A stretch of DNA of 64,000 nucleotides from Effrenium voratum (lineage: Eukaryota > Sar > Dinophyceae > Suessiales > Symbiodiniaceae), in contig CAUJNA010003805.1 of the NCBI GenBank assembly GCA_963377175.1, forward strand, positions 983,501 to 1,047,500, written 5' to 3'. A program made the position numbers and the translations under genes. How positions within the stretch are numbered: position 1 is the stretch's first letter; each line of letters starts with the position of its first letter. Shown here one piece after another: positions 23,336 to 36,200 of this stretch. The notes under the pieces are model-generated. The model was not told where the DNA came from. It saw only the letters and a program-made list of their open reading frames with translations, and ran no database searches.

Positions 23336-24158
23336 GATTGTTTCGGACCCACTTGAGTTTGATACTCATGGTTGAGACATGATTAGCATTGGCTTAGTAT
23401 TGTCTTAGTATTGTCTTAGTATTGTTTTTGCGTTGGACACTTGAGGACTCTTAAGGCTTAAAGGAGCTGTACTTGATGCTGCTCTGGGTTGCAAGTTTGT
23501 ATTGGGAAACTATGTGGTCGTTCATTCTCACTTTTCTCGGGAAGCAATGTTGGTATTTGATTCTTTACCCCCACACCCACACACACACACACATGCTTGC
23601 TGACATGCGTCCACAACCGATTGTGGTTGCCATAGTCTTGCTTGTCCCACCTGGTGCAAAATGTGTTTTGGCTGTGCACTTGGACTTGGGTCTTTGTTTA
23701 ACTCCTCAAGCCCAACTTTACAAGGTACTTGGACCCTTGGACCCTCTGGGATGATTGATGCAACTTGACACCAGATATTTCAAGAAGACGGGGATTCACT
23801 GTTCCCTTTTGGAAAGCATACCCGGGGTCGTCCCCGTGGAGCCTGACTGTGACTTCTTTTGAGAAGAAGGTAGTGGCAGTTTAGCCAAAAGTCCCTCCAA
23901 CCCTAGTCATGGTTGTGAAGAAAGGGATTTGCTTCACATTCTGTGATACAAGGAGTCGTGAGCATGCCTCACGTTGGTATTGCAGAATAGGTTACTGCCC
24001 GCATGTGCCTAATATCAGAGGCTAAACATTTATATACGTATAATGGGATTGTGGGGCACTTGACAAGACAGTCACGTGTTGAATTATTTAGCCCCTTATA
24101 TGTATATGTTTTGTTTGTTTCATATCCCTTGGACGGATTACTGCTTCATGTCACCCAG

Positions 24159-24224
24159 GGCTGGGCGGTGCTTCCTGCACTGGCGAAAAGGTCTGCACGC
24201 CGCCAGGCTCGGGTTTTGCGTGAG
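24159..24224 (+). CDS. Gene A candidate exon
   Basis: TCACCCAG acceptor and GT donor (GAG|GTTTGG). Encodes GWAVLPALAKRSARRQARVL then RE, an arginine-rich helix. Phase 0 in and out. Confidence 0.5.
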
Positions 24225-27200
24225 GTTTGGTGAGACAGCAAGGAGAACGACATGTTTGAGGTATTTCCAGAAGTTATGGACCTGCAGACTGATGTTTCAC
24301 GGCTTACCCAGATGATTCCTTCGCTTGTTTTGGCAACAACCCCAAGAAGGGTGCCCCAAAACGGCGCAGATATATGTTAATGGAATTTAAGCGAGCAATT
24401 CGATTGACAGAGGGGCGATATTCGGCTATGGTTGCTGAAGATTGGCTCGGATTTGATAGCTGGGTGTACAATAGACAAGCTGTTATGTGTTTGCAGGGAG
24501 ATTGTGGCACGACGTAAAGGCTGCTCCTTGGAGCGGGTTTGCCACTGGCAGACAGGTTGGCCAGCCACGACTTCACTCATCTTCCATGCGTTTCGGGGGC
24601 CCCTTAACCAAGGACTGTTGTGTGGAAATATCTTTGCCTCTTGGTGCCATCCCTGCAGAGGTTCGGCAAGAAAAAGGATGTTTGCCTTGATAGCAACCTG
24701 ACAATTCAGCAGAAGCCTGTCATTCAGTATCTGAAGCATTTCCTTTTAAGTCGGGAAGCCAATGTCAAGTCTTACGCTTTTCTTCAGAGGCCACGCGCCG
24801 GCGCGCGAGTCTCCGCTACTTCCGGTTCCACTCTGGACTGCCTCACCCGGCGCGGCCCTTGGGTTTTTGCTGGCTCCAGCCTCACCTTCTTTTGTGGTTT
24901 CGATTGGTGGTTTGTTGGTTGTTGGTTTTTGGTGGTTTACCGGTTCGGTTGCTTGGTGGATTTCATCAGTCGTTTGTTGGTTGAGGGCCTCTTTCCACAA
25001 ACACAGGTTCATGTGAATCCAAAGTAACAAAGGTAAGGTGATCATTTGCATGCGCTCGACTCAGTTTTTTCAGCCGGCCTATTGGACTCTCTCTTCTAAG
25101 GTTTGCTCCCTGGCTGTTTTTAGAGCCTGTTTGAAGGTGCCACGGGCTGGTCACATCTCTGTCTCTAAGCCTGCCTGGCCCTGCCTCCAATAGTGCCCTC
25201 GGAAGGCACTTTCCTTGTGGGTCCAGGGAGCTACAAGTGCTGTCACAGCACTCAGCTGGCAAAGTGCCCTTTCTTGAAGCTCGGCTCTTGAGGGTCTTGT
25301 GTGGGACACAAGTGATAGCACAAGCTTGAATTTCTCGTTTGGATATTCCTACCAGCAAGTGAAATGTACATGGCAAGCTTGACTTCTTCGAAATGTTGCT
25401 CAGTTGCCGGCAACAGGTGGCCATTGAGCTGTTTTTCTGTGCTTCGGGTGACGCTGTGCGCAAGTCGAGGACCAATCTAAGAAGCAAGCTCCCAGCAAAT
25501 GTGCAGAACTCGGGCCAGACACCGACTAAAAACCATAGTTTTGGTGGACTCTAGCCAAACAGTGCAAGAAGCAGGATAGTGGCTAATATCCTTGTGATTT
25601 TCTCCAGGCTGCTCGATGAATTCGAGGACAATGGCCTATTTTCTTCAGGGATCCGTCCCCTCAAAATTCCCAAGGCGAAACGGTGCTTTCTAAACAGGCA
25701 GGGTGAACAGGACGCGGCATCCCTCCACTCCGGCATACAGAAAAGGACCAAGCCAGAGACAGCGGCTCAGGCATCAAGCCATTTTCAGGTTTGCTCTCTA
25801 ACAGTTAACGCAGGATCCATCATTGTTTTGGGTCCCTTCAGTGGTCCATGGGGCCAAACTCTGTACCCCGAGTCTTCCAGGCGCCGGCGGTGAAGCGTGA
25901 CCCGCCGCAGCCGGGCTCGGGTTGGCCGGAGCAGTGCCCGCCTATGCAGGCGGCGCAAACCTTTGGATGGGCCACTCGGAAGCCTCGGAAGCTGGGCGGG
26001 GTGGGGTGCGGTGGGTGGGTGGGGCGGGGTGTGGAACCTCCCCCCACTTCGAAGGCCCCTTTTGCCGGCCCATGGACCAAATCTTGGCGACCAGAGCAGA
26101 TATTCTTTGGTGAGGTAAGGGGATCAGGAAGTGTTTGTGCAGGTTCACTAGGAACATGACCTAAGGAGTTTCCATTGGCAGAATGCCACCGGGCAACCAA
26201 GCATTGGCCTTGGCCGAACAAGAGCTGAAACTCAAACTGGGGAACAGGAATAAAGCGCCTTAATGAGATACTTAGAGAGGTGCAGGATGGTGCAGGTAGA
26301 TTGAAGCTGGTGTCAACATTGCCTGGGCATGGCCGGAGAGAGATGATTTATGTGCTGAATGGTCTCAGCCTCGCGACGCAGTGGCATGGATTCAAACAGC
26401 TCAAGATAAAACTAATTGGTGTTACATGAGACAGAAGGGTTGCCCCCTCAAGACATCAGGACCAATAGGTTTCAAACTCCGAAAACAGAGTGGGGGGAAG
26501 CAATTTTGCTCAAATAGAGATGAGTTCAGCCCCAAATGGCTGAACCTCACCGGGGTGCTGCAAAAGCGACAAACATGATGATTTGTAGGGCGTGTTGCAC
26601 ATCAGCTGGCGTTTTGAGAACTTGTGCAGCGCCTTTAGTTTGCTGACTCCGACTTTTCCTGCATTCCCTGGTTGGGCAGGAGTCTCGCATGCGGTCAGGT
26701 GAGGCTTGCTTTGGGCCCAGGATGTGATCAACCCATTCGAGATTCGCTTTGACCCGGGTGAGGACGGAGCGAGTCTGCTGGTAGGCATGGCATGAAGGGA
26801 AAGAGTTTCTGGCAACAGCTGGAAGACATGTGGCCTCTGCCCCGCGGATACCAGCTGGGCTTGTTTGCAAGCTGCATGGGAGGGTGCAATATCACAGGAA
26901 CAGCTGCTGTTTGCAGGTGGTCTGCATTTTGTCAGAACTTTGCATAGCGGATTTGTTGTTAGTAAGAAGGCCCAATGCTTCTGTTCGCAATGTTTGCATG
27001 CCTGCCAAGTTGTTGAAGCCATGCAAACAAGGAGCAACATGAGCAGCTGTACCATCTCGCTGCTCGACCTTTCAACATGTTTTTTGGAGCCATGGTTCCT
27101 TAGTCCAAACTGATCTAAACAAAGCACCAGACTTACTAAAACCTTTTTGGTTGTCAACTCCGCTGTCCCTTTCAACCAGCCCCCAACAAGTCCACACGTC

Positions 27201-30200
27201 CACTCCTTTCCGATCGCTCCAGCCACGGGACCAAAGCTCTTTGTGCGTAGGAGGGCTGGCAGCTGAGCGAATCCGTGGAGGTGGGGGGCGGGGATTTGGA
27301 GCAGCGCGGGGACGTGGGCGCCTTCGACCAGGCGCGGACGGCCGCTTCGAGTGGTTCGTGGGCTCGGTCCGAGCCGTGAATGGATTTGATTTGTCCATTT
27401 TCAGGTTGGTTTGGGCAAGGAAATAGGTGGGTTCCACCGGTTTCGATGGGTTTTGCGACCCGTTTGCCAGTGAAACCCATCTATTTTCCCAAAAGGTCAC
27501 CAATGGCCGTGGGTCAATGGGTTGGTTGTCCAAAGGGCAAGAGAGAGAGAGAGTTGTTTTTGCAGAATGGGTGTTTTTACAGATTTGAGGGGTCGGGAGC
27601 CAATTCCGCAATGGCCAGAGACTTGGATGAGGTTCGGTGTCACTTGATTTGGCAATCTGAGAAAAGATACTTTGCATGCATACAACCAGCTGTATGTTCA
27701 TAAGTCCATGTCGCTTTACACACATGTGAAGGCTCCATCATCTTGGGGATGCATTTCTTACTCCAAGTTGGTCAATGCGAGTCATGTGTGCAGATAGTTG
27801 TCATGCATCCTACAGATGTTGTTGGATTGCAAGAAAACGCATCACTCAAACTCTAGATCAGTTCGATTCTGCTCGATTTGAGTGGTGACTCTTGCCAATC
27901 TTCGGTTGCATCCTCCCTCGTTCATCGATCCCAGAGGGTGCAAGCACCTTCCGAGGATGTGGGTATGGGTCAAAATTTATCCGTAACAAAACCGCAGGTT
28001 TTGAGTCCTTGCTTCTATTTACCTGGGTTTTCTTTTGGGTACGTATTTCTGACCCACACCCCTGTACTTTAGGGATGAACGAAGGGTCAATGTACATTCT
28101 GACTGTATTTGAGCCTGTAGGGAATCATGACTTCTCCGAGGGTTCTCTTTGCGTCATCCCTGTTTGACGACGGGAATCCTTCAACCTTCCACTGTAGCCC
28201 GCTCAGTTCACGCACAGCGGCAGTGCGAGGTGGTGTCTTCGGAAGTGTTATTCAAGAGTGCAGTGGGCTTGTCCTTCAGCGAGAAGCTTTAAAAGGCAGC
28301 CGAAGACAAGGTCTTTGTTCCCCTCTCCCCCCCCCCCACTTGTTGCTTGCAACAATTCATTCGGTTGTTCAGCGGCGGGCCCATTCCACTCCCTGTATAT
28401 CCAGTTGGCCCCCTACACATTGCTTGAAAGTTCGGACAACCAGTCGCCAGGACAACTGCTGGCAGTGGGACCCGAAGCAGGCACCATGGGCGCAAGGAGC
28501 AGAAAGGACATCAACTGTTGGGAGCCAAAACGGTGCCAGGTAAGTTCAGCAGGTTTTTGGGCTGGCTCGAGGCGTTGCACGGGGATTAGACTTTGGAGAC
28601 CCCCAAGAACCTGAGTCGCTTAGTTCCTGGTGCTGTCATGAGGACTCAGTGAGAATGCCATGGCTTCAAATGTGTCACATGGTATGAATTTCATGGTTGG
28701 GTGAAAGTTTTCCATAGTCTGGACATGGGGTTTGCTATCCATACTTCGCAGTTTACGATGTCATCCAGATTTTGGGGTCCAGATTTTGAAACACACCCAA
28801 CATGCGAGGCGAGCCAGTATGGTTTATGTGTATGTGTTTTCTGTTTGTATCCACTTGGTGAACACTATCCGACATCGGCCCAGGTTTGGCTAGAATGAGT
28901 GACTGGAAGCAATATTTCACCATTTCCCCTGAGGCTGCTGGCCCTTTGCCCTTGGCTACGTGGTAAACCAGTGGCCAGCGGCTGCTTAATGAGCGCTTGT
29001 TTGCAGCAGGGCTTAGGTTGCGGTGAGGGGTGCCCTCGGTCACCTGGGTGGATGGTGACCAGAGTAGTCTGCTGCCACCTGCGGCAGTTGTGAGATGGTG
29101 AAACCTGCGACGGGCTTGTCCCCAATAACGCTAAGAGCCAGGTCGAAACGGCCGTCGCAGCAAACAGTACATGCATCCCACAGCATAGCCGTGCATCATC
29201 TTGACGGACATCGCCTTGTCCCTGTCCAGGTGCTTCCGCACCGCATCTCGCCCCATGTCTTTCCGGAGATCCGGCTGGGGTCTTAGCATTGGCTTTCGGC
29301 GCCTTCTGCCAGGTTTTGAGTTCAGCATGCCCAGTCGATCGATCCCAGGCAAGCTTATATAGCCCGTGGCGATGTTCCTATATGGCCATAAATTTTAGTA
29401 GGGAACCACCTCAAAAGTGATTGATGGACATGAATCCCCACTGAAGTCTGATGTCCACCATTTCGGGCCCCTTATTAAACAAATCATAGCCATATTAAGG
29501 GTGGCAAGCCCTAGCTGCGAAACCAAGTAAAGGAATCCACTGGGATGGGATTGGGCCAACGCATGCGATCCAGGAATCAGGCGAAGGTGTCCACGTATCT
29601 CTACTTGCAGACGCCTCCCGGGCCGGGTACCCCAGGCAAGGCTTGAAGCCAACGGAACCAGACCCGGGCGCAAAATCACGCCGGTCGCAGCTCACAAGTG
29701 GTTGGTGGACATGAATCCCCACTGAAATGCTGTCCACCAAGGGTCCAAGCATGACAGTAAGCTGGGAGATCATGGTGGTGTGTACGTATGTCCCATGCGA
29801 CCCACAGCTTGTACCTGCGTCGGACTCTTCGAAAGGGGTGTCAGACCCCGATAGGACATATAGAACAGATTGGCCGGCCCAACTGGTCGGTTTGAGTTCC
29901 GGAAACGCCGAATCTTACTCTGCTTGCAGCTAGCCCTATTCCTAAAGAGCCAGATATTCGAGTGGTCTGAAGTAGCGGAAACGACTTATACCTCCGAACA
30001 AACCCGTTGAAACCCTCTGGGATTGAAGTTTCTGTACCAACCTCAAGATTTGATCAGAATCAGAGGATCTCCGTTGGATTCCTTCGGCCCTTCGGCCAGC
30101 TTGAGCCACGAAGGGAATACGGCCAGTCGGCAACTTGTGAGGGACTGTTTGTAGGAACCTGACGTTCGGGGGGGCTCCTGGTTTAGACCATGTCCTTTCA

Positions 30201-33200
30201 ACGAGACCCCTGAACGTCAGGTTCCATGTTAATTGGTGGGAGGGTATTTGTTTGTTACATCGTCCTTAGAATTCACATGGTATATGATACTGCCAAAACC
30301 ACTTTACGGCCTTGACTTCAAGATGGGGCCTTTGGCATCCTTTGGCCATCGAAAGGTGTGAGTTGGATCAGGCGCGGTTGCCCTGCTTCGTGCTCAGGTG
30401 GGCTCTACTTATGCGCTGTCCTTAGACAGCACCGGCAGATTTAGATACGGGTTTCTCTGTTCATGACAGCCGCCCATTCGCAAATGTTCACATGCATAGA
30501 CATCTGTCCTGTATGTGAAGGATGCATCGTATCAATGCTGCTTACAACGGGCGCCTGCCAAGACTTTTGCTGTACACTGTTTACTTTGGACTGCTGCGCT
30601 GTCAGAATGTGTGAGTGACTGCGCGTCAAATCGTTTGCGCGGCCCTGGGTCATGTAACCAGAGTACGCTTTATTGTTCGAAGGAAACGGCTTCAATCTTG
30701 GGGCCCTATGAAAGGACCCCTTGACCAGGTTCTGTCGCAGGTTCCGTTGGCTTACATGGGAGTGCCAAGGAGCGACTTGCCGAACTCCAAGCGCCGCCGG
30801 GAAGCCAAGATGCCTTTTTGGGGGTGTGGGACTCATGGGAAGTGTTTTGTGTTTTTCGGTTGCCTTCCAAAGGGCGGTTCATATTTTGAGACCGAAAGAG
30901 GAGAGGCATTTTTGCAAGAGTGCTGGGAGCTTCCATGAAAACGCGTGAAGAAGAATAGCCATTTGGCAGAGCTCACTCCAGCCAGTCCAGCTGCCTGAAC
31001 AGGTCAGTGGAGCAGCTGGCAAAGTGCCTTCCCACTCGAGATCCACCAGAGCTTTAGCTAGCACGCTTGACACACCGAGGGTTCAAGGGATCTCATATAT
31101 CCTTTGGAGCCACAGCAAGGTGTCGCTTGACACACCGAGGGTTCAAGGGATCTCATATATCCTTTGGAGCCACAGCAAGGTGTTGCGCCCTAGGAGGAAG
31201 ATGCCGCGACAAGTAGATGAATGGCTTTCAGGCTTGCTAAGTATGATATGTGCTTCCTTTTGAGGCAAGGCGCGTGATTAGCAGTAAAATACTGGGAGAT
31301 GGCCACATGCATCTTACCTACCAAATAGGCAGCAGCCATGCAGGCAGCCAGTCAGGCAGGAAGGAGATGTAACCTATTTGGCAACACTTGTATAAGTGCC
31401 GTAATTTAGTTCAATGCGGTGATGTGCACCTTCCTTGGATGTTCCCCTACTGTGTGTTGAATTATGCACCTATATTCCATTTGCACATCTAGCGCAGCTA
31501 TATCTATGCGGTGTCAAGTTGCTACCTTGCAACCCCAGCCTGCAGCCGAGGCTTTCGAGTTCTAAGCGCCCTGCTGGACGCGCATGGGGCATGAGAGACC
31601 GGCCCCGCTTGTAGGCCTTGGTCAACAATCCTTATGGAAGCATCCGGGAGCCCTTTCACTTGGTTTACGCATCAGCATGTCACAGTGGCACTGTTGGATT
31701 GCAAGGCATGTCCTTCCCGCATGCTGTGCGGGGTTGTCATCTATGCATTTGTTCTGGTAAAAGTGTGGATAGCAACATGCTAATCGTGACCGAGCGACCG
31801 ATGAATGTAGCGCGCTGCGAGTGGTCACGCTCAAGTAGTCTAGTGTGTTGATTTTGAGATCTCCCTTGAGTGACTTTGGCATTCCAATCATTTTTATCTC
31901 AGCATGTGAATTTGTGTACAGATTATCTCCGTGTCTTCCTCCCTCCCTCCCTCCCTCCCTCCCTCCCTCCCTCCCTCTTTCTCCTTTTTCTCTCTCTCTC
32001 TCTCTCTAAAGGGCTTCGCTAGTTCCCGAACAAAAGGCCCGGGCTGGGAAGCGAGACAAGTCGCAGGACACGGACTGGTACTACCCTGCGCACCCTTGGC
32101 ATGCCGTCGTGGAGCTGCCCAGGAGCCGACGGCACCCGAGGGTGTGGAGGGGCATGGAAAGATCGCTTGGCCTCGATCCCTTCAGTGGTGAATTCGGGGC
32201 CTCTGAAAGTTTGCTGTGAGTGGCGAAGAATGGAAGAGGGATACTGTAGATCATGCCAATCTCAGTTTTGTTGCGCAAGTTTCTGGGAATTATTGGAATT
32301 GAACCTTGAGAGAAAACATTGCTATGTTGAGTCGGGTGCTAGAATTGGTATCATCGCAATGCTTCCCACAAGGCAACCACAAAAAGTCGGATGTCGTTTA
32401 CACCGGGAAGTTTGGAATCTGCATGTCGAGAAATAGTTGGAATATTGGAATAAGTTCTATCTCTTGTGTGCCTTGCTTTAAATGCTTTTCAGTATCATGC
32501 TGTTAGTGTGGCCGCCTTGATAGGGTGTCCCCAACGGGACTCACATTTCGTCATCCTACAAGCTTCTGCGGAAATAGAAAAATACATGTTTTACGCAGGT
32601 GTGGTCCACTTGAAACACGGGCAGCTGAACAGATCAGCTTAGGAGGAACTCTGTTTGGAATGCGTCTTTCAGGGTGTGAACATCGTCATGGGAGCAACAT
32701 TTGTTGCTCCAGTGTTGGCAAGGTCAATGTAAAGGTTATACAGCAGTCCACAGATTTGTCTTAACAGTAAAATATTTAAGGGCTGCCGCCCAGTGCCGCC
32801 GACCCCTGGATTTAGTTGTGGTTTTGGAGCCACAAAAAACAGTGCCCTTGGTTTTGGTTTCTTTGGTTTCTTTTGGGTGAAATGTTAGTGGCCCCAAAAG
32901 GCTAATCTTGTATTTCAGGGTTTTGTTTGCATTTTTGAAGACACGAACAGGGACTGTGACTTGCTGGGCAACAAATGATCCCTGTCATGATCACTATCAT
33001 CGTAGCATCCTCTGCATTACCAAGGGTGCCTAGCGATGATCATGACTACGCATCACTATCGAAACGGCACCTCGCCTCAGATGCCATTTGTGTCATTGAG
33101 ATTTGGAGTCCTGCCTTGATGATAATCATCACTACGCATCATTCGCAGCATCTGTGGCAATCATGAGGATAATCATCACTACGCATCCCCAGCATCTCCA

Positions 33201-36200
33201 GCAGCGATGATCATAATCATGACTACGCATCACTGTCGAAACGGCACCTCGCCTCAGATGCCATTTGGGTCATTGAGATTTGGAGTCCTGCCTTGATGAT
33301 AATCATCACTACGCATCATTCGCAAGAAACCAAAGAAACCAAAACCAAGGGCAGTGTTTTTGGTTGCTCGAAAACCACAACTAAATCCAGGGGTCGGCGG
33401 CACTGGGCGGCAGCCCTTGAACAAGAATGAGATGATGATGAGCATCATGATGATGATGAGAAGAGCGATGACATCATAATAAGGATGATCATGATGATGA
33501 TTATGATGATAACTATCATCGTAACACCCTTTGCATCACCAGTGCTGCCTAATGATGACCGTGATGATAATGATGACAAGGATGAGGACTGTGATGATAA
33601 CTATCATCGTAGCATCCTCGGCATCATCAGTGCCGGCTAACAAGAGATGATGATGACCATGTTGATAGTGATGATAAGAATAAGAATAAGAACAAGAATG
33701 AGATGATGATGACCATCATGATGAAGATGAGAAGAGCGATGACATAATAAGGATGATCATGATGATGATTATGATGATAACTATCATCGTAACACCCTTT
33801 GCATCACCAGTGCTGCCTAATAAGAGATGATGATGACATCCTCGGCATCACCAGTGCCGGCTAATAAGAGATGATAGTAAGCATGATGATAGTGATGAAA
33901 AGGATGAGGACTGTGATGATAAGTATCGTCGTAGCATCCTCTGCATTGCCAATGGGGTCTAACGTTACTTTTGAAATGCATATAAGAATAAGAACAAGAA
34001 TGAGATGATGATGATCATCATGATGATGATGAGAAGAGCGATGACATTGATGATTATGATGATAACTATCATCGTAACACCCTTTGCATCACCAGTGCTG
34101 CCTAATAAGAGATGATGATGACATCCTCGGCATCACCAGTGCCGGCTAGTAAGAGATGATAATAAGCATGATGATAGTGATGATAAGGATGAGGACTGTG
34201 ATGATAAGTATCGTCGTAGCATCCTCTGCATTGCCAATGGGGTCTAACGTTACTTTTGAAATGCATATAAGAATGAGAACAAGAATGAGATGATGATGAT
34301 CATCATGATCATGATGAGAAGAGCGATGACATTGATGATTATGATGATAACTATCATCGTAACACCATTTGCATCACCAGTGCTGCCTAATAAGAGATGA
34401 TGATGACATCCTCGGCATCACCAGTGCCGGCTAATAAGAGATGATAATAACCATGATGATAGTGATGATAAGGATGAGGATGATGATGATGATGATGATG
34501 AACTGACATGAAAATCATGATGACGCATCCTCAGCATCACCAGCAGTCATCATGATCAAAGGAAGTTTAACAAGAAACTTCCGTAGTACTGGAACTAAAT
34601 GAGCTAGCTGCTTTGACATATAGCTATGACAGGTAGCTAGCGTGACAAATAGATAGCTTTGACATATAGCTAGCTTGACAGATAGATAGCTTTCCAATAG
34701 GCTTGCATGACAAATAGATAGCTTTGACATACAGCTAGCTTGACAGATAGATAGCTTTCCAATAGGCTTGCATGACAAATAGATAGCTTTGACATGACAA
34801 ATAGATAGCTTTGACATATAGCTAGCTTGACAGATAGATAGCTTTCCAATAGGCTTGCATGACAGATAGATAGCTTTGACATATAGCCAGCTTAACACGT
34901 AGATAGCTTTCTCAAGTATAGATTTCGTGGCAGGCGCAGCACTTTCGCAAGCACTCTCTGCGAGCTGGGGGATGGCAAGATGCAGAAAACGTTGGCGCTG
35001 TGCGTGAATTGGGCTTCCGGACTGTGCGCAAACCACCTCGGCTGCGACGCCTGTACGGAGGCGGTCTCGGAACGGTCTCGGAGACGGGCCCATTGGCACG
35101 GCCGCGCGAAGGTTTCGCAAGGTTTGAATTGCGTGGCAGGCGCAGCACTTTCGCAAGGTCAAGTATAGATTTCGTGGCAGGCGCAGCACTTTCGCAAGGT
35201 CAAGTATCGATTTCGTGGCAGGCGCAGCACTTTCGCAAGGTGCTGCGTCCACTCTCTGCGAGCTGGGGGATGGCAAGATGCAGAAAACGTTGGCGCTGTG
35301 CGTGAATTGGGCTTCCGGACTGTGCGCAAACCACCTCGGCTGCGACGCCTGTACGGAGGCGGTCTCGGAACGGTCTCGGAGACGGGCCCATTGGCACGGC
35401 CGCGCGAAGGTTTCGCAAGGTTTGAATTGCGTGGCAGGCGCAGCACTTTCGCAAGGTCAAGTATAGATTTCGTGGCAGGCGCAGCACTTTCGCAAGGTCA
35501 AGTATCGATTTCGTGGCAGGCGCAGCACTTTCGCAAGGTGCTGCGTCCACTCTCTGCGAGCTGGGGGATGGCAAGATGCAGAAAACGTTGGCGCTGTGCG
35601 TGAATTGGGCTTCCGGACTGTGCGCAAACCACCTCGGCTGCGACGCCTGTACGGAGGCGGTCTCGGAACGGTCTCGGAGACGGGCCCATTGGCACGGCCG
35701 CGCGAAGGTTTCGCAAGGTTTGAATTGCGTGGCAGGCGCAGCACTTTCGCAAGGTCAAGTATAGATTTCGTGGCAGGCGCAGCGCTTTCGCAAGGTCAAG
35801 TATCGATTTCGTGGCAGGCGCAGCACTTTCGCAAGGTGCTGCGTCCACTCTCTGCGAGCTGGGGGATGGCAAGATGCAGAAAACGTTGGCGCTGTGCGTG
35901 AATTGGGCTTCCGGACTGTGCGCAAACCACCTCGGCTGCGACGCCTGTACGGAGGCGGTCTCGGAACGGTCTCGGAGACGGGCCCATTGGCACGGCCGCG
36001 CGAAGGTTTCGCAAGGTTTGAATTGCGTGGCAGGCGCAGCACTTTCGCAAGGTCAAGTATAGATTTCGTGGCAGGCGCAGCACTTTCGCAAGGTCAAGTA
36101 TCGATTTCGTGGCAGGCGCAGCACTTTCGCAAGGTGCTGCGTCCACTCTCTGCGAGCTGGGGGATGGCAAGATGCAGAAAACGTTGGCGCTGTGCGTGAA

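Larger units (their letters stand above)
18317..24158. other. Intergenic or undetected-exon stretch between gene B and gene A
   Basis: It contains a (GA)n run (18334-18362), (GGAT)n (about 19148-19200), an M2 element (19731-19845), a nine-base repeat array (22975-23065) and several ORFs of 95-226 codons on both strands with no recognised domain. The 5' exons and start of gene A should lie here but were not found. Confidence 0.4.

Noticed and set aside
24628..24663. FASWCHPCRG, similar to a thioredoxin-like active site
   Set aside because: No flanking thioredoxin-fold sequence is visible in frame and no exon partner was found. The motif alone is too short.
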